In this document: positions 6,382-7,241 of the stretch, piece after piece
Numbering within the stretch: position 1 is the stretch's first letter
How the letters are laid out: every line of letters starts with the position of its first letter
Assembly: GCA_958407085.1 (NCBI GenBank)
Contig: CATYHY010000068.1
Location: forward strand, 1-7,241
Length of the DNA stretch: 7,241 nucleotides
Source of the DNA: an uncultured Collinsella sp.
GTDB taxonomy: Bacteria > Actinomycetota > Coriobacteriia > Coriobacteriales > Coriobacteriaceae
Reading direction: 5' to 3'
Notes under the pieces: model-generated
Database searches by the model: none
Seen by the model: the letters and a program-made list of their open reading frames with translations, nothing else
Told to the model about the DNA's origin: nothing
Program-made: the position numbers and the translations under genes

Positions 6382-7107
6382 CTACCAATCGAGCTCGGCG
6401 GCCGCGACGGGCGACTCGTTGAGCTCATCCTCGACGATGCGCCCGTCGCGCAGGCGCAGCACGCGGTTGGCCATGCGAGCGATGGCGGCGTTGTGCGTGA
6501 CGATGATGATGGTGCAGCCGTACTCGTGATTGACATCCTCCATGAGCTGCAGGATTTCCTTGGACGTCTTATAGTCGAGCGCGCCCGTAGGCTCGTCGCA
6601 CAGCAGCAGACCTGGGTTTTTGACGAGCGCGCGGCCGATGGCACAGCGCTGCTGCTGGCCGCCCGAAACTTGGCGCGGGAACTTGTTGCGGTGCTCGTAG
6701 AGGCCCAGCGAACGCAGCAGGTCGTCGACATTGAGCGGGTTTTTGGACAGGTGCGCCGTGACCTCGATGTTCTCCTTGATGGTGAGGTCGGGCACCAGAT
6801 TGTAGAACTGGAAGACGAAGCCCAGCTCACGGCGGCGGTACTCACCCAGGTCGGTAGGCTTGAGCACTGTGAGGTCGCAGCCGTCCACCATGATGGAGCC
6901 GCCGTCGGCATCCTCCAGGCCGCCAATGAGGTTGAGAAAGGTCGACTTGCCCGAGCCCGAGGGCCCCAGCATGACGCAGATCTCGCCGCGATTGATGGAC
7001 GTGTTGATGCCGTCGAGTACCGTCAGACGCGCGTCACCGTCGCCGTAGTGTTTTTTGAGATCCTTAACCTGGACATAGGCTTCCCGCGTTGCCATGGTAT
7101 CCCCCAT
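6382..7107 (-). CDS. ABC transporter ATP-binding protein (MacB/LolD-type)
   Basis: This 241-residue ATPase has every expected motif: Walker A GPSGSGKST (48-56), Q-loop Gln100 in FVFQFYNLVPDLTIKEN, signature SGGQQQR (148-154), Walker B LLLCDEPTGALD (167-178) and switch His205 in IIVTHN. The run DEPTGALD and the FYNLVPDLT stretch are typical of the LolD/MacB/BceA/YknY group, which partners FtsX-like permeases. It should form a homodimer on the cytoplasmic face of the single fused permease encoded just downstream and power it by ATP hydrolysis. The start at 7107 has GAGG 6 nt upstream (7114-7117). An in-frame ATG four codons later (7095) has its own G-rich site (7101-7105, 5 nt away), so a slightly shorter form is possible. 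No two-component regulator, expected beside peptide-sensing Bce-type systems, is visible on the side covered here. Confidence 0.95.
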   Translation of the reverse strand: MGDTMATREAYVQVKDLKKHYGDGDARLTVLDGINTSINRGEICVMLGPSGSGKSTFLNLIGGLEDADGGSIMVDGCDLTVLKPTDLGEYRRRELGFVFQFYNLVPDLTIKENIEVTAHLSKNPLNVDDLLRSLGLYEHRNKFPRQVSGGQQQRCAIGRALVKNPGLLLCDEPTGALDYKTSKEILQLMEDVNHEYGCTIIIVTHNAAIARMANRVLRLRDGRIVEDELNESPVAAAELDW

Positions 7108-7241
7108 TGTTAGCCTCGTACTACTTTATGAGCGTAATAGTAAACCTTGGCGAACTATTTTGGGGCGAGGCCTGGAATTTATTTCAGACTAGTCATTGGG
7201 TGTTCCTATAGTTTTGTCAACCGTCGGGGTTACTCCCGGTA
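7108..7241. other. Leader and upstream region of the ABC operon
   Basis: These 134 bases hold no credible gene. On the minus strand there is a perfect -35-like TTGACA (7215-7220), but no good -10 box at 16-18 bp, so no promoter can be named with confidence. A small hairpin (CGGG-GTTACT-CCCG, near 7225-7238) sits at the right edge. An 8-bp palindrome GACTAGTC lies at 7187-7194. Confidence 0.4.
7136..7159. repeat. Inverted repeat upstream of the ABC operon, possible operator
   Basis: AATAGT (7136-7141) and ACTATT (7154-7159) are perfect 6-bp inverted arms separated by 12 nt, with half-site centres 18 bp apart. They lie about 30-50 nt before the ATPase start. Position and symmetry suit a dimeric regulator, but arms this short can arise by chance. 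Confidence 0.3.

Noticed and set aside
4517..6529. Long open frame of 670 codons on the plus strand, opposite the permease
   Set aside because: It is antisense to a clear FtsX permease; the translation is rich in Arg, His, Val and Gly with no recognisable domain, as expected for a mirror of a high-GC gene.
7225..7238. Terminator of a gene to the right
   Set aside because: The stem is only about 4 bp and any T-run would fall outside the window; it cannot be judged.

Overview
This 7.2-kb window looks like ordinary chromosome of a high-GC Gram-positive bacterium. GC-rich wobble positions, strong Shine-Dalgarno sites and the gene set (DUF362 iron-sulfur protein, FtsX-type ABC exporter, membrane-anchored alpha/beta hydrolase) would suit a gut actinobacterium of the Coriobacteriia, such as Collinsella. 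That placement is inferred from style and family content; no marker gene is present. I see no tRNA, rRNA, CRISPR array, transposase, phage gene or obvious pseudogene.

Layout, left to right. (1) 1-313, minus: the N-terminal 104 residues of a DUF21/CNNM (HlyC/CorC-type) membrane protein, cut by the window edge. (2) 424-1107, minus: a seven-helix hemolysin III/TrhA (PAQR-like) protein, which may be cotranscribed with gene 1. (3) 1108-1293: a divergent intergenic region with a promoter on each strand and several palindromes that could be operators. (4) 1294-2259, plus: a membrane-anchored serine alpha/beta hydrolase followed by a hairpin terminator at 2309-2344. (5) 2392-3597, minus: a DUF362 protein with two 4Fe-4S motifs and its own promoter. 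(6) 3681-3709: a perfect 8-bp-arm inverted repeat that takes in the stop codon of the next gene. (7) 3707-6373 and 6382-7107, minus: an ABC exporter operon, ATPase first and then an 888-residue permease with both FtsX halves in one chain. (8) 7108-7241: the non-coding leader of that operon, with an inverted repeat and a 12-bp match to the element in (6).

The ABC pair clearly forms one transporter. The two left-hand genes belong to families historically called hemolysins but are better seen as membrane homeostasis or ion-handling proteins. The hydrolase and DUF362 genes converge on the terminator and look independently transcribed. I found no convincing new multi-gene system. The points worth a second look are the palindromes in the divergent promoter region, the repeat at the end of the ABC operon with its partial match upstream of that operon, and the helical insertion in the permease's second extracellular domain.
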